A stretch of 64,000 nt of DNA, taken from positions 7,873,891-7,937,890 of the forward strand of contig JAJEKV010000035.1 in assembly GCA_021234155.1 (NCBI GenBank). The letters are read 5' to 3'. Below are positions 45,021-59,332 of this stretch, piece by piece. A program made the position numbers and the translations under genes. A model generated the notes under the pieces. The model did not search any database. It was not told where the DNA came from and saw only the letters and a list, made by a program, of their open reading frames with translations. How positions within the stretch are numbered: the first letter of the stretch is position 1; the number at the start of each line of letters is the position of its first letter. The DNA comes from Isoetes taiwanensis (Eukaryota > Streptophyta > Lycopodiopsida > Isoetales > Isoetaceae).

Positions 45021-48000
45021 GCATGGTGCTCCTGATGTTGTATTTAGTTTAATTAGATGAAGATGCTGTATTTAGTTTAATTAGATGAAGATGCTGCGCA
45101 TAAGAAGAGTTCTAATGCAATGCTAGGATTGATATATATCTATTGGTTGATATGAATATATGTTTCAGAATGCCTATTGGTGCATATATAATTAACATAG
45201 ATTCATTTAAAAGATAATGTACTGACAATTGCTTTGACCAGCTCATGTGCAGCATTTTGTGCTATGGCTTTACTAGAACATCATGGTTACAATTAAGGCC
45301 CCATTGTAGCTGTGCAAGTATAGAACTTTGAATATTAATTTGTATGCGTGCTGAATTGCAACACATTCTGGCAAGAAGCTTTTGTATCTAGAATATGCAC
45401 AGTTTTAGTGGCATATTATTCGTGTCAATATTGTCCTTATGGTAGATTTGCTTTAGGTTTAAAAACATATATAACTCTCCTAGAAAGATGCTTTTGGAAT
45501 ATTCGTCTGTGATGCTTATTTCTGAAAATGACACGTAGGTACGTAGGTTTCTGAGGAAAAAATAGATATTAAAAAAAATATGGAAGAAAGAAAAAAAAAG
45601 GAGGATGGATTTGGCCAGGCCCACCCTGTTCTCGCCATTCCGCCGGATTAGAACAGACGGTCCGGAGCTAGATAGATTGCACCACCATCGCCGGATTTGG
45701 GAAGCGACATCAAATCCCATGCGGAGGGATATGGGCGATATCTTCCCATGCGGAGGCAAGATGGCGATAGGCAGTATCTACTGTAGTCATCCGGCCCCAT
45801 AAATCTTTGCACGGGTTGCAGATGAAGTTTTCCTTTATATTATATGCTTCTTTGCGGTTTTCGTGAGCTCTCTTCTGGTAAATTATGCTTGGTGATTGGT
45901 TTCTTTTACTGCAGAGTATTATATTCAAAAGGGTTTTTCATGAATGTTCAGGAAGCTTTCCATGAATTTTCCTATAAGAAAGATGCACATTTCCGGGTAA
46001 AGGAACTTAAAATATCGGACTGTTTAGAAGAACATTAGGCCTAGGAGATTTTCCCCAACGCATGCATACAATATGGCCAGGCTGCAACTATTTCTGTTGT
46101 TCTTAGCTTTAACCTGGAGTTGCGTCATAACTTACAAATAGCAAGAGTTCTGTTGTTAATCGACAGAAGGTTGCTGGATGTGTTGCAGATGCAAGCAGTC
46201 CCCATAGCTTCTTAGCTCCATCAAAAAATATGGGGCCGGATCTGAAGAACATGCTCTGATTTTGCCATAGGAAATTCCGGCATCCAGAAGCTTCTAGCAT
46301 CTTGTTTCTGCCGAAAACGAACACGATGGATCGACCCTTTGCCAAATCTTCCCCGCTGCTTCATGTTGCTCGCGACAGTGCCGCTAGCTTTGAGTCCCAC
46401 ATCTGCTCTTGAAACAATCGCCTCTGCTTCATGTTTTACAAAAGTAATCATAAAGCAGAAGTGGAACTTATGATTACACTTGAAGGCTCAAACAGGTTTA
46501 TACCTCAGACTTAACAATCGGTAGAAGTGGTGTGCCTAGCATTGACCTTAAGACATATGATGGTTGCAAATATTTCAAGTGGACAAACATCCTAGTTCGA
46601 TGGGGATTGGGAAAGCAAAAGAAGGGTCGTTTCTCTCTGCCTGTACTTTAACATTCTTATTATGTAAATACATATATCTGAAAACAGCCACTTAGGTGTC
46701 CATTGTGATTTGCAGGTTTTCTCTCTTTGGAATGCTTGACAAGGTAAAATGGTTGTTTTAGACATTCCCTTTGTGTATCATATATAGGACTCCAGGAATT
46801 TAGTATCTGGATAATTGAGATGGCAATTGCGGCTGGAATTACCAGAGCCATACAACTTGTGCTGCTTTCTTTTTCCTTATGGAACATGCCTAAGGATTTA
46901 AGAAAAGCTATAAAATCAAAGCCTTTATGCAAGATAGGCAACTCTTTGTCATTCATGTTATGATGATGTCATGTATGCTATGATGTTTTAAGCTTACATC
47001 TGCATTTCAGAATTTTTCTGCAACAAAGCGTGTTCCTTCTGATTATCATGCTCAAATGCCTTACAAGTTCATCATACTAATGTTTTCAGTCTGAGCTGAT
47101 ACACATGAGAGGTGAAGCAGCAGGCTGGAAACTGTTTCATGTATGTAGTAGCAGTTTGCAAAACCTGGCCCGGGTGTCCTGTGAACTGTGTTGCCCAAGT
47201 GCCCAGTTCTTTTCATATTTGTTGCATTGCACCAAACAATGCTCTTGTTCTGAAATGGACCAGTATAGGGAACTGGAAATGAAATATGCTGTTGTGGGGA
47301 ACCATAGATCCAGTATGTCCCTAAGGGGCCTCAAATGTTCTATGTTGTCAATACGCATCTTCAACGTCAATAAATACCTCTAATCTATGGCTTATGGATT
47401 GTAGAATGAATAATTTTCAATCAGTTTATCCAGGTACTGTAGTGGTAACGTTATCTAGTTTTAGAAGCAAAACGCTGCTAGAAATGGAAAAGGATTGAAA
47501 TTCTGCTGATGCTCGTGAAAGAGAATTCAGGGTAGCTGAATATGCCATTTCCTGATGTTTGCACTGTTACCACAACTCTTACTAAAAATTAAAGTGGATC
47601 AGATCTCCTCTGTCATTAAGTAGAAAAGGAAGTCAAGTAGTATGGCAATAGAGTTTACTTCCGTGTTTTTGTGAGAGATCTGTATGAACTTTTTTAGACA
47701 AGTCATAGGAATTTTGAAACACGAATTTCTAAAAGGCAAAAAGTTCTTATAAGATGGACCCTATCTTTGCTATCCAAAATGGACGTTGAGCTTCATCATC
47801 AGATGCTGGAAGTGCAACATGCATACCCTTTTTTAGCTTTGAACCTAGGTACATGACCCGATCTTCATTGGGTTCATTACTGTGCATCAAGTATATTGGG
47901 CATTGATATTCTCGACTCAAGTATAAAGCTAAGAGCAAAATGTTTCCTGACTTAACAAATATAAACAAACGAGGACTATTGTGACACTTCCCACGGCTTT

Positions 48001-48149
48001 GGATCATGAATGATAATAGGAAATATGTAGCATAATAACAGGGGGTTTTCTTTGTGTTTTTGTACGCCTTTCACTAAGGTTTTCCTATGATTTCGTGATG
48101 TATTCAAATGGATGTACTAATGCGTACATCTAGAGTGCACCATTTCTGA
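45021..48149. other. Gene-poor stretch, no recognisable protein
   Basis: A 27-bp word (tgtatttagtttaattagatg...) is duplicated at about 45038-45093. The G+C-richer patch 45600-45800 (open frame 45605-45802) could be an exon-like fragment, but I do not recognise it. Open frames at 46109-46451 minus and 47105-47383 plus have no family resemblance. The minus-strand frame 48007-47747 contains LKKGMHVALPASDDEAQRPF ending WIAKIG. It hints at an exon remnant, unidentified. Confidence 0.4.
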
Positions 48150-48954
48150 GCCATTGATTTTAGCCGTTTTTTTTTTCAATGGTCAACAACCAATGGCTCA
48201 CAACAAAAGCCCTTTTTTTGTGTGTGTGGTGCATAATGGTCAACAATCAATGGCTCACAACAAAAGCCTTTTTTTTGTGCGTGTGGTGCATAATGGTCAA
48301 CAACCAATGACTCACAACAAAAGCCCTCTTTTTGTGTGTGTGGTGCATAATGGGCACATGAAGGGCTTGAAGGGCGCATGTAGTGCAGTTTCCCCGCCCG
48401 CAACACATTTCTTATTATAACTTTTGATCCAGAGCTCTATTTCAGATGATGTTTATTGCGTAGGAAAGCTCTCTCCGAGATCTTTTTGATAGTGGATATG
48501 GAAATATGTTTGGTTAAGTTATCTATGCTAAAACATCAATTTTTCGGCCGGGTTTGGTAGGCTTTCACATCCTACCAGCTGATTAATACAGGATTGCGCT
48601 ATTGGATATTGTTTTATGGCTCATTCCGAATGAAGCTTGCAAAAAATTATCATGCATTTTTAGATTTTGAGGCAGTTATTAAGCAAATTCCAAGGCTTTT
48701 AGATCCTTGTGCTAACAAGCAGAAAAGTTTCCCACTTTGGTTTCTCACCATAAGAATCCATGGAGGCCAAAGGCTGCTGTTAAATTCCAATTGAAAAATG
48801 TTTGTGTATGGGTGTTGCAAACTTTATGACTTTTAGAATAATGGGATCAATCTTCTCTATCTTTATGGCAACTTTTACTTATGTTCTATTTGTTTTATTG
48901 TGATGAAATTCAAAAGCTACAGGTGATGAAAGCCTCAAATGAATTCTAGTTTTT
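48150..48954 (+). repeat. Dispersed repeat with three tandem modules (copy 2)
   Basis: This is homologous to 43767-44565. The caatggctcacaacaaaagc module is present three times (about 48180, 48236, 48293) instead of twice. The following ~590 bp match copy 1 up to gaattctagtttttt. Confidence 0.8.
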
Positions 48955-49568
48955 TTCTATGCAATGTTTTCGTTTCCATAATTTGAGCACCTCTACCATC
49001 CTTAAGGCCCCGAAGGGGCCAAAAAATTTTTTAGTTAACAGAAACCATTAACACAAAACTAACATTATTAACACAACCATTGCATTTTACACATTTAAAT
49101 TAAAATCCCCCTTAAACCCCCTTTGGTTTGGGTGCATATTCACACGGGGGTTACGTAGGGCAGCGAGAGCCTCAAAAAATTTACAATACATGTACAAAAT
49201 TAACACCATTAAGTACATTCTGTCAAACCTTATAGTATTTTGCAAACCTTAATATACAGTATACAAAAACTTGTACATGCATACCCCACAAACGAGGATC
49301 GCTATGTACGGTCCAGATCTTGGAATAAAGGGGAAATATGCCCATCCGACAGCTCTCGTTGCCCGAAGTAACCCCCCGTGTGAATATGCACCCAAACCAA
49401 AGGGGGTTTAAGGGGGATTTTAATTTAAATGTGTAAAATGCAATGGTTGTGTTAATAATGTTAGTTTTGTGTTAATGGTTTCTGTTAACTAAAAAATTTT
49501 TTGGCCCCTTCGGGGCCTTAAGGATGGTAGAGGTGCTCAAATTATGGAAACGAAAACATTGCATAGAA
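48955..49568. mobile_element. Foldback element with ~216-bp inverted arms
   Basis: The arms at 48955-49170 and 49352-49568 are near-perfect reverse complements. For example, ttctatgcaatgttttcg at the left pairs with cgaaaacattgcatagaa at the right, and both arms contain ggccccgaaggggcc-type palindromes. A ~180-bp loop separates them. The inner part (49120-49403) is the TIR element described at 44566 and 52122. Transcription across it would give a long double-stranded hairpin RNA. Confidence 0.88.
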
Positions 49569-51865
<2,297 letters not shown>

Positions 51866-51891
51866 AACCCCCTGTTATTTTGCTACATATT

Positions 51892-52406
51892 CTGGTTTGA
51901 ATTCTAAAATTTTTGTCACACCGGGGGGGGGACGTCGGGCCAAAAAATTTTTTTTGCAACACAAACCATTAACATCCAACATATTAAAATTAAATCCCCC
52001 AACACATAACAACCAACACATAACAACCATTGACATTAACAACCAACACATAACTACCATTGACATTAATTAACATAACCATTGGGTCCAACACATTTAA
52101 ATTAAAATCCCACTTAAACCCCCTTTGGTTTGGGTGCATATTCACACGGGGGGTGACGTAGGGCAGCGAGAGCCCTCATAATTGTATTTTGCACGTACGA
52201 AATCAACATCATATAGTATTCCGCTTGAAACCTTATAGTATTTTGCGAATCTTGTTATACAGTATAGCAAATTTTGTACTTGCATACCCCACAAACGAGG
52301 AACTTTACATACGGTGTAGATTAAGGAATAAGGGGTGAATATGCCTATCCAACAGCTCTCGTTGCCCGGAGTCAACCCCCGTGTGAATATGCACCCAAAC
52401 CAAAGG
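51892..52406. mobile_element. TIR-type element, copy 3
   Basis: Its core, 52122-52406, starts CCTTTGGTTTGGGTGCATAT and ends with the reverse complement of that sequence (ATATGCACCCAAACCAAAGG). The ~50-bp terminal inverted repeats carry cacggggg and gagagc. The left flank (51892-52121) matches the flank of copy 1 and includes aacaaccaacacataac repeats. No coding capacity. Confidence 0.75.
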
Positions 52407-53529
52407 ACGCCAAAAAAAATATGGTAAAATATATGCAATCTAGAGGTCCATCCACATCAAATAGAAAACTACCAATTCAAACCAGTAGTGTGCAATAGTA
52501 CACATGGTTTTAAATCCTATATGTTCAATCAATTCAAGGATGCCTATTAAAATTTGAACTGTCATAAATTTACTAAACAAGGTCATGAACATACTATAAG
52601 TCCAACTCATAGAGTTAGAAGTAGAGAAATTGTTCGCGGCGGCATGTGCACCCTCTTCTTTTGGAGACATACAGATGAGCAAAATAGAGGATGTAGGGAT
52701 ACAACACCATGTTAATATAGAAATGAATAATGATCGAAGAGAAAAAGGAGGCTGTTAATCCCCAAGAGAAAAAGGAACAGGCTTTGCATACAACTAAAAT
52801 GCCAATATGGGAAGTCGTAATTCCTATGGAACCTATTTCTTAAACTTAAGCCAAGAATGATTAGGATCAAGAAGGTGTTAAAAGATGATGCCAATGCTAA
52901 TTAATGAATTTAGATAACCATGCATATTGAAGACATCTTTTGCAGGACATAAGGTAATTTCAATCACTATTTTTTGCTTCGATATCAGACATCATCCATG
53001 ACATTTTGACATTTTACCAAGTATCTTCTACGTAGGGTGTCTTTTGCATCCAGTTGACCAAGAGAAATGTTCGCGGTGGCCTTGGCCGCTGCGATAAATT
53101 TCTTGTAGGTTTTAATATTGCTCGAGTTTAACTTATTCAAATGGTGAACAACTTTTAGTTAAACTAATATATGTGAAATGTAGGTACGCTAATATCATTG
53201 GCTACTAGTATAACCCCAATCCCATAGGCTATAAAATAGAATCCATACCCACACTATCTCATCTTGGAAAATATCAACACATTAATGCAAAGCAGTCCAC
53301 GCTACTCTCATCACCAAGCACATACATAGATCATCACCAAGCGCATATGTAGTTACACTCTATGTTGCACACAACTACAAAGCAGAATATTGCACCTTAA
53401 CTATGAATGCATCGTCCTCATTCAAATATCAAGAGCCTTTACTAATCCCGATATAAGACATTCTTGCTAAAGACCAGCAAATCCCACTGTATTAAGTAAG
53501 ATATTTGTTTATTTGTAACTCCAACCGGT
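52407..53529. other. No gene recognised
   Basis: AT-rich sequence. Nothing on either strand resembles a known protein or RNA. Confidence 0.5.
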
Positions 53530-54467
53530 CACTATTACACCCATTCAATCCCTTCAATTTGAGTTCCTATAAAGTAAATATCCCGAATCATTTGTCTTAT
53601 CCAAATGCAACAAGAGACAATAAAGAGAGAGTCATAGAATCAATAAGACATCAGGAATTCATAGGACATCTAGAAGGAAGGAAGGAAGGAAGGAAGGAAG
53701 GAAGGAAGGAAGGAAGGAAGGAAGGAAGGAAGTATATTTTAACGTCCACGGAAGAAGAAATGCAAGGAGTAAAGCTTGATTCTTGCAAGAGAACGTGATT
53801 TACCCGCGAACGGGCACCGATTACTAGTGTTCCTAAATCCTACATCTTACTCATATTGTACTTACGCCCCGCAACGCCGGGCACCATAACTAGTACTACT
53901 TAAATCAACAAAGAGAAAATTTCATAGAAGAAAAAATATTAAAGGATACTACTTAAATGTGTGGATCTAGGCTCGTGCGATACTACTTAAATGCATGGAT
54001 TTAGACTCATGCGCATGCGCACCTCGATGGAGGTGTTTCTTTAATACTAGCCCAGTTTGTGAATGTTGAAAAAGACATGCCTCTACTTTATTTCAATTTT
54101 TCGCAGAAACCTCCCCAATATTCCAAATTGGAAACCTACCCTAAGTTATTGACTTGAGGAACCTCCTCATATTCTCTAAAACTTATCTTATCTTATCTAA
54201 AACTTGAGGAGGGAGTTTCCATAAAAAATTGGGTAGGTTTTAAGATTTGGGAAAATGGGGGAGGTTTTCAAGAAAGTTGGGGTGGGGAGGTCTCTATTCA
54301 AAATTTGAAGGATTCCAAAGGAGAATTGGGCCACACTATTATTTACTCTTTAAAGATATTTTAGGGGAGGTTTCTATTGAAAATTTGAAGGATTCCAAAG
54401 GAGAATTGGGCCCGCACCATTATTTACTCTTTAAAAATATTTTAAGAAACATTTTGGCCAATTCAAA
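53530..54467 (+). repeat. Duplicated block, copy 1: (AAGG)n tract and 5' flank of the receptor-kinase gene
   Basis: Matches 62205-63139. It holds an (aagg)n microsatellite at 53672-53732 and two Helitron-3'-end-like hairpins (53803-53827 and 53868-53893). It also holds repeated ggaggtttctattgaaaatttg words at about 54280 and 54365 upstream of the gene. Confidence 0.85.
53803..53893 (+). other. Two Helitron-3'-terminus-like motifs
   Basis: cccgcgaacggg followed by caccgattaCTAG and then T (CTAG 53824-53827), and gccccgcaacgccgggc followed by accataaCTAG and then T (CTAG 53890-53893). A GC hairpin roughly 10 bases before CTRR with a following T is the Helitron 3' end signature. No RepHel protein or 5' TC end was located. 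Confidence 0.45.
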
Positions 54468-54581
54468 ATGATAATTATCACACACAAAGCCGTAGCAAAC
54501 CAGCATGTTCTACATCAAAATCTCCGAAGTCGGGTGTTTTTCCCCAAACATAATATATTTTTTGACCGGTTGTTTCTAACC

Positions 54582-56589
54582 ATGTCAATCCTTTGGATTT
54601 TGGCCTTTCTAGTCTCAAGAATTCAGGCCAGTTCGGCGGATACTTATTTGATAGCCTGTGGAAGAGATAACAATTATACTGATGCAAATGGACGTGAATG
54701 GATGGGCGAGAGTGTTACTTCCTATTCAAAATCTGGCACTATTGGTAATACAACAATTCAGATAAGTAATCAATTTAGTGGAGACCTGCTCTATTCTGCT
54801 CGATTTTTCAATTCTAATTCGGCATACGAATTTCCAGTCTCTTCAGGCCGCCATTGGGTGCGTCTTTATTTCTATCCCTTCGATTTCTCATCTTTCAACA
54901 CCAACAATGCAATTTTTTCTGTTACTGCCAATAATTATGTCCTCCTCAGCAATCTAAGTATAGTCAACGAAGTTAATGGATTACAAAGTGGCTATCTGTT
55001 TAAGGAATATAATCATCTCTTCAAATCAAGTTCTACCCCAGTAACGCATCTACATATGCATTTATCAATGCCTTACTTGGACCTTTGACATTGATTCAAA
55101 GTATACTTACTATGTGCGCCTGCTGTTTTGTGAGCTTGAAACTAGTGTCCCAACTGCAAGGACTTTTGATGTTTATCTCAATGATATGACTGCATTTCGT
55201 GGCATGGATATTGTTACACTTTCTGGAGATATTAATACTGCACTTTACAAGGATTTTGCTGTGAAAGTACTAGACAAAGTATCTACTTTGAAGCTTCAGT
55301 TGTCACCAACATCCTCTCAACTCAATAGCTCTATACTAAATGGGCTTGAGATTATGAAGATGAATAATAGTGCAGGAAGTTTAGCAGGTATACCTAAGCC
55401 TGCTGGTTTTATGCCCACCTCAGATACTCCTAGTGCTAGAAAGACCAAGGTTGCTGTGGGAATTATTGTTGGGAGTGTTGTAGGAGGCATTATTGCCATA
55501 GCCATAGTAGTATCCCTCATCTTTTTCTTGCTCAAAGCAAAAATTATAACAAAACCTGCATCTAGGAGACCACCCTACATCTCAATCTAGCATATTTTCA
55601 ATATCCCAACTTAGCATATTTTCCAGTGAAACTTCAAGTCAAGAAGGTAGATATTTCTCTCTCTCACAGATTGTGGCTGCTACAAATAATTTTGACAACA
55701 ATTTGGTGCTTGGAGTTGGGGGCTTTGGAAAGGTGTACCAAGCAGAGTCTGTATGATGGAATTAAGTTTTTTTGCAAAAAGGGCAAGTGCGAAGTTCAGC
55801 AAGGGTATGCAGAGTTTCATGCAGATTGATATGTTATCTAAACTAAGGCATCGCCATTTGGTTTCTTTAATAGGCTCTTGTGATGAGGAGGGAGAAATGG
55901 TATTAGTCTATGAGTTGATGGCCAAGGGAACATTGAGGTCTCATCCGTATGGTCCGTAAACTTCCTCTCTCATGGAAACAAAGGCTAGAAATTTGCGTTG
56001 GAGCCGCAAAAGGGCTTCATTACCGCATTATTGGATCGGTTCGGGGATCATTCATCGTGATATCAAGAGTACAAACATTCTTTTGATGAAAAATTTCGTG
56101 GCCAAAGTATCTCGACTTTGGACTTTCCAAGACATGCCCTTCTTTGGACCGCACTCATGTCAAGACTCTAGTGAAAGGCGACTTTGGCTATGTGGATCCG
56201 AATATTATAGAACACAACAATTGATGAGAAAAGTCCGATGTATACTCTTTTGGAGTTGTCTTTGTTGGAGGTGATATCTTGTGAGGCCAGCCATGGATCC
56301 CTCCCGCCCGATGGATCAAGTCAATATTGCAGTGGGCAATACAAAGGTCACAAGTCCGGGCTTGTTGGAAGACATAGTTGATCCAGATTTGAAGGCCCAA
56401 TATAATGTAGAGTCCATGCACAAGTTTGTAAAGATAGCTGCAAAATGTTTGGAAGAGAATGGAATCGATAGGCCCCCCATGGGTGATGTTCTTTGGAACT
56501 TGGAATCTGTATTGGAATTGCAAAAGAAGTCTGCTATGCCTGTAGAAGACAAGACACGATCTGAAGAGAGTCCACTGCTTTTTCTCTAA
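54582..56589 (+). pseudogene. Malectin-like receptor kinase (CrRLK1L type), copy 1
   Basis: These plasma-membrane kinases sense cell-wall or peptide signals. ATG 54582 opens a signal peptide (MSILWILAFLVSRIQASSA) and malectin-like domain (YLIACG, SGRHWVRLYFYPFD, NNAIFSV) to ~55060. Compared with copy 2, the inter-malectin segment is deleted. A shifted frame resumes with YYVRLLFCELE and ARTFDVYLND, then a single transmembrane helix (55453-55535, VAVGIIVGSVVGGIIAIAIV). The kinase starts near 55640 (FSLSQIVAATNNFD, P-loop GVGGFGKVY). It continues in several frames with RHRHLVSLIGSCDEEGEMVL, the catalytic-loop motif IIHRDIKSTNILL, an eroded DFG region and RPPMGDVLWNLESVLELQ, stopping at 56587-56589. 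Intronless, as expected of the family. At least five frame breaks or stops: not functional. Confidence 0.88.
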
Positions 56590-56980
56590 CTGAAGCGGCT
56601 TATAGTAATAAGGTTGGAAGTGAGACCAGAGTGCCAATGCATTATTCTCCCAGTCTGCAACACTGAAGGAAGGTAGTACTGCCCAAATAAGCGTAGAATA
56701 GAAGAGCTGCATAGTTCGTAATAAACGCCTGGCGCGAATTACTGTTATATTACTCTCTTTTTATAAAGCATCATAGTCGCCATAGCCGTCGCCGGAGCTA
56801 GTTACATAGTTGCAATCCCCTAGTTACCCTGCAATCCCCTAGTTACCCTGTTTCTGAATAGGATAGGTCGACGTGCGTGCATTAGAGGCAGCAGAGGTGC
56901 GGGCCCTCACCTGTGCAAGATTCGCACTCGACACTCAACCATTGACCACATCTTCACGCTATTAACTTCGATTGAAGACA
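56590..56980 (+). other. 3' flank of the receptor-kinase pseudogene
   Basis: No gene. A 22-bp unit (gcaatcccctagttaccctg) is repeated twice at about 56812-56850. Confidence 0.55.
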
Positions 56981-58480
56981 GGAGGAACCGCCGATTTATA
57001 TTGTTGCTTTGTGGATTTTATGGCGTTTGACACCGTGCCTCTGGGAAAAACTACGGGCAAGACCGCAAATACTGGGGTTCCCAGAGATTTGCGAGAATGC
57101 GCAGGCAAAGCTATATGAAAGATGCTCGGGTCAGTTGGTGCCAGACAAGCCAACCATTTGATAGTACTATCGGGTTCGTCGGGGATGCCCTCTCGTCCCC
57201 AACATTGTTTGGGCTTTACATTGATCAATTGGAGAGTCGGGCTTGTCGATAATGGGGCGATGGAGCTCACCTTTCTATCAGATCATCGACGGTTAATATA
57301 TGCCGATGATGTAGACCTCTAGCTTACACACCAGCAGACATGCAACGACATCTCGATGCCCCGGACACATTCTCGCCAAGCGATCGATATGCGCGTCAAC
57401 CCGCCAAGACTAAGGTGGTTTTCATATCATCTTCACGTCACCGAGGGTCCCCTCCTTCATTACCAAGGCCGTAATGTGGAAGTGGCACCCACATACAAAT
57501 ATTTGGGAGTGGAGTTTCCTTCTACTATGCATCGGGACACATCCATACGGCCACGAAAGTGACGGCAGGCTGGAAGGCACTATATGCAATGCAAAACAAT
57601 AGTCATAGAGTTTGAGTTGTATGATTGGGCCCATCGGTCACACCCTGTTCAAGGTCTTAGTAGAGCCCGCCTTTTATACGGGGTGGAAGTATGGGGTCCA
57701 AAGAGTATCACTTGCTACTTGGAATGACTTGGAGCAGTCCGTAAAGCCTTCTTAGCAAACGAGCACTAGGGGTGAAGTCCACGGTCCCATATCAAATTCT
57801 ACTGCAGGAGATGTGATTTTTTCCTCTTCGAGGGCGGCCCTTGATCGCCACATTGTCTATTTTCAGAAGGTGGTCAATATGGATGATGTTCGTCTCCCTA
57901 AACTAGCTTATATCATGGCAATGGGGCCGCAACGCCTCAAGGCCTGCTGGAGGGAAAAGAGAGCTCAATGGATGGCTAGATGGAATGTGGGTGCATACAG
58001 ATGCAAACAGAGGCAGATCGCCATAAAGGCAATATCTTGACGCTTGCTTCCTCAGCAAGCTTTGGGATGCCAATGCCCTTGAACATGTCAAGACAGCACA
58101 CTACCAGTGCCACATAAATCCCACATTGGAACGAGGCCCGCAATGCTACCGCTGCACCCACTTGCCCATGAAAAGGCAATGCACTCATTGCCTCCATTCG
58201 CACGGGGCACATCATCTTTGAATTGAGGCGGGCAGATGGATTGGTGAGCCACGCCAGACGTGCTCAATGCCGCCAAATGGGAGTCATTGAGGATGAATCT
58301 CATACCCTTCAAAGTTGCCCAAAGATATGATCAAATTCGGACGCGCTTATCTTTGAGTTGGTCAGCCTGGCCAGCCGTTACATGTGACATTGAGCACAAA
58401 GATCCGTGACGGGTTTGGGATCATACCTTCGAGGGAGGTTATGGACATGCGAGATCAGCTATGTCCTCGGGCACACACTT
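56981..58480 (+). pseudogene. Decayed LINE (non-LTR retrotransposon) reverse transcriptase
   Basis: Readings in shifting frames include FMAFDTVPLGK (~57020), a SPTLFGLYIDQLE-like stretch (~57190-57235) and the catalytic YADD at 57299-57310 (LIYADDVDL). They continue with YKYLGVEFPS (~57500), LYGVEVWGPK (~57675) and a C-terminal region to ~58330. This order (FDTVP, SPTLF, YADD, YLGV) is that of LINE RTs. The N-terminal endonuclease is not seen. The 3' end probably lies in the T/G-rich stretch near 58480-58600. Confidence 0.75.
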
Positions 58481-59177
58481 GACATGTATATATACATTGA
58501 TGTATACTTGTACAGTTTGACAGCATTCTTATTACTGCCACGGTTTTTCCCTCGAAAACCCTTCGGGGTGGGGGTTTTTTAACCCGGACAGTAATGCGTT
58601 TGCTGTGCTCCTTATTCATTCTTATTCAGCTTAGAGGCGCCTGACATGTAAATTTTTAGGAAGGAGAAACTTTGTTGAGCAGAAAATTTCACGAAGAAAT
58701 TTTTCGGGCCGCGCCACCGACTGGCGGGTCCGCGAGTGGCGGACCCACGGCGGCCGCCAAAGTCACTGGTACCGCCAAGCAATTTCAAGTGAAATTTCTC
58801 TGCTCAATAAAATTCTCCAACAAAAAAAAGGGGGCTTCAAATTTGCCCCCGATTCTCTCTTTCCTGCAGTTTTTCGGCAAGATCTGTTGGCGGCGCCGCT
58901 TAACCTAAGACGGCAAGGGCAGCTTCAGATCGGGTGGAGATCGACGTAAAATTACAGAGTTTAAAAACCTGTTGTTTGGGGCCGAAATTTGATGCCCCCT
59001 TTTTTTTCGGTATTCACATGAACTAAATCTGAGACGGCCAGTTTGACGTCTGAGTCGTTCGTCCCCGAACTGTTAAAGCAGTTCACACCTGAGCGTCTCG
59101 AACGGCTTGACGTCCGGCAAGTTTTGCCGCTGGCATGTGAGGCGTCCCTTAGAGTGCTTTCCCACCATCGCGGTAAA
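58481..59177. repeat. Stretch with nested inverted repeats, no gene
   Basis: gagcagaaaatttcac (58677-58692) is inverted at 58789-58805. Inside it gggtccgc/gcggaccc (58726-58746) forms a tight stem. The G+C-rich interior and AT-rich arms suggest a small foldback element. Nothing coding is supported. Confidence 0.5.
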
Positions 59178-59332
59178 TGTCGGATGTGGGCATGTTATAG
59201 CCAGCCTTAAATGGCAAAAAATCCGTTGTCCACAAAAACGCCGTGTAATTTTTTTTGGCGTGGCTATAACATGTCAAAGACACGGATATACCACAGATAT
59301 GCCCATGGCTATAACATGTCAGCGTCCGATAT
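59178..59332. repeat. Small inverted-repeat element
   Basis: tgtcggatgtgggcatgtta at 59178 is inverted at 59307-59332, with a further direct copy of ggctataacatgtca at 59262. Total length ~155 bp, MITE-like, no clear target duplication. Confidence 0.55.

Noticed and set aside
53672-53732. Repeat-encoded (Glu/Gly/Arg/Lys) protein
   Set aside because: It is an (aagg)n microsatellite present in both duplicated blocks.
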